Source: Panulirus ornatus
Lineage: Eukaryota; Arthropoda; Malacostraca; Decapoda; Palinuridae
Assembly: GCF_036320965.1 (NCBI RefSeq)
Contig: NC_092279.1
Coordinates: forward strand, 14,165,161-14,229,160
DNA: 64,000 nucleotides
Direction of reading: 5' to 3'
The translations under genes were made by a program, and so were the position numbers. Positions 62,890 to 64,000 of this stretch are shown here, piece after piece (the stretch's first letter is position 1; each line of letters opens with the position of its first letter). A model generated the notes under the pieces. It was not told where the DNA came from. It made no database searches and saw only the letters and a list, made by a program, of their open reading frames with translations.

Positions 62890-63295
62890 ACTGAATCTAC
62901 ATAAGCGTGAAGCGCTAACAAAGAAGGTCCTGAAGACAGCAAGAAAGATGGTAAAAACATTCAAAGAGATGAGTTACATGGACAGAAAAGATGCTTGAAT
63001 TAGTCAACTTCAAAAGACAGAGGAGTAAAGGGTGACCTGATAACAGCTTTTAAGTTCTGAAAATAGACAGATGAGGTATACAGTGAACAGTATTTCAGAT
63101 GTAATGATACAAAAACCATACAGTTAACTATCACACTCTTTGAAAAATGTTGAGAAGTGCTTTCACAGAGTAAGAGAGGTGGATGAAAGGAATAAAATGA
63201 CAGAAGACACGGTAAATGCAGACAGCATACAAAAATTTAAAACGCTGCATGACAAAGAGTGTTCAAAAGATGTGGTTGCACAAGTGTAAAACTAG
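62890..63295 (+). mobile_element. CR1/Jockey-like LINE C-terminal remnant
   Basis: Frame pieces DLITAFKF, RQMRYTVNSISDVMIQKPYS, HRVREVDERNKMTEDTVNAD and SIQKFKTLHDKECSKDVVAQ follow the usual end of non-LTR RT proteins. Stops are present. Confidence 0.6.
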
Positions 63296-63329
63296 CTTCC
63301 CATACAATACAAATAGTTATTTACAAATA

Positions 63330-63774
63330 CTATAAACCCTCAATTTAACGGACTAATATGGGGAGGGGGTGTACGTTAACGCCAAAAGTCTGTTAAACTG
63401 AGTGCAACCTATGGGCCATTCTTTAATACAATATACTGTAATGCAATATACAGTTCTCACACTTTCTTTTAAATCTTCTATCACTTGATGCCATTTTGAA
63501 TTGTTAGGCCTGCTAAATCATTTAATAAATATAGCCATAGTTCTCTGTATACAACCTGATCACATAGCTAGAGGCAGACTGACACTAAAACAAAGTAAAT
63601 ATATCCCATGCTACCAAAAACAAGTACAATATGAAATGCACATGGTGCAGCATTTGATATTTTTTCATTCCTGTCCATCTTTTAAATTATAATATATTAA
63701 TGTATCATTACATGCCCGCTCCGTTAAATCTGAAATCCACTATATTAGGGTTTCGTTAACTTAATGGTTTACTG
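63330..63774. mobile_element. pogo/Tigger-like MITE with TA target duplication
   Basis: 445 bp. The left end CTATAAACCCTCAATTTAAC and the reverse complement of the right end CAGTAAACCATTAAGTTAAC are imperfect inverted repeats. TA flanks both sides (63328-63329 and 63775-63776). There is no transposase frame, so it is non-autonomous. The family call rests on the CAGTAAACC-type end and the TA duplication. Confidence 0.7.
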
Positions 63775-64000
63775 TAGTGACTTCACATCAGTTTCACGTC
63801 TTAGATACAAGCACAATAGTGGTGCCCATCATAAACACAACAAATAAGACTGAAAGCTCCTCAAAGTAGTGACATTTAATATGAGAAAAAACCTTTAGAG
63901 GGACAGCAATGAAAGCCTCTGGAGCAATATTCCATCTGTCAACCAAACAAATTTTGATAACATTATTCATATCCCTTACCTTATTTCAATTTCACTCCTA

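Noticed and set aside
62435..64000. Search for the exon preceding the glutaminase Cys exon
   Set aside because: No frame with the expected NGPG-type ending and donor was found; the region holds a LINE remnant and a MITE, so the exon is probably right of the window.

Overview
The window is eukaryotic genomic DNA from an arthropod, most likely a decapod crustacean. That assignment is an inference from an invertebrate-type CAD gene, small exons in long introns, abundant TA/CATA microsatellites and very dense non-LTR retrotransposons. There is no bacterial-style gene organisation, no CRISPR array and no RNA gene that I could recognise.

Two protein-coding genes can be traced exon by exon. (1) On the + strand, seven exons between 1639 and 21852 encode the C-terminal ~846 residues of a Mab-21/cGAS-like nucleotidyltransferase-fold protein. 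Its first exons, which should carry the first catalytic motifs, lie left of the window. (2) On the - strand, 21 different exons between 62434 and 26519 encode ~1138 residues of carbamoyl-phosphate synthetase II, the glutamine-dependent first step of pyrimidine synthesis, as in the multifunctional protein CAD. They run from the glutaminase Cys through both CPS halves into the start of the MGS-like domain. The N-terminus lies right of the window. The rest of the MGS domain and any DHOase and ATCase exons are not found between 26519 and the convergent Mab-21-like gene.

Almost everything else is repeats. Several dozen copies of one RTE-like LINE, mostly 5'-truncated, sit in the introns and between the genes, many with near-intact reverse transcriptase reading frames. 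A SINE-like repeat of ~235 bp shares its 3' tail with this LINE. Other repeats include CR1/Jockey-like LINE fragments, a ~600-bp repeat with an internal minisatellite, a foldback element, a pogo/Tigger-like MITE and long (TA)n arrays in which elements of opposite orientation meet.

The most striking structural point is a ~5.38-kb near-identical direct duplication (about 44.57-49.69 kb and 49.92-55.06 kb). It duplicates two CAD exons, would break the CAD frame if both copies were spliced in, and has a junction full of homopolymer and indel damage. It looks like an assembly artefact or unresolved haplotypes, although a real recent duplication is not excluded. I saw no convincing new defence or metabolic system. 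The most interesting gene is the Mab-21/cGAS-like protein, with a large acidic insertion and a Glu at the predicted third metal-binding position.
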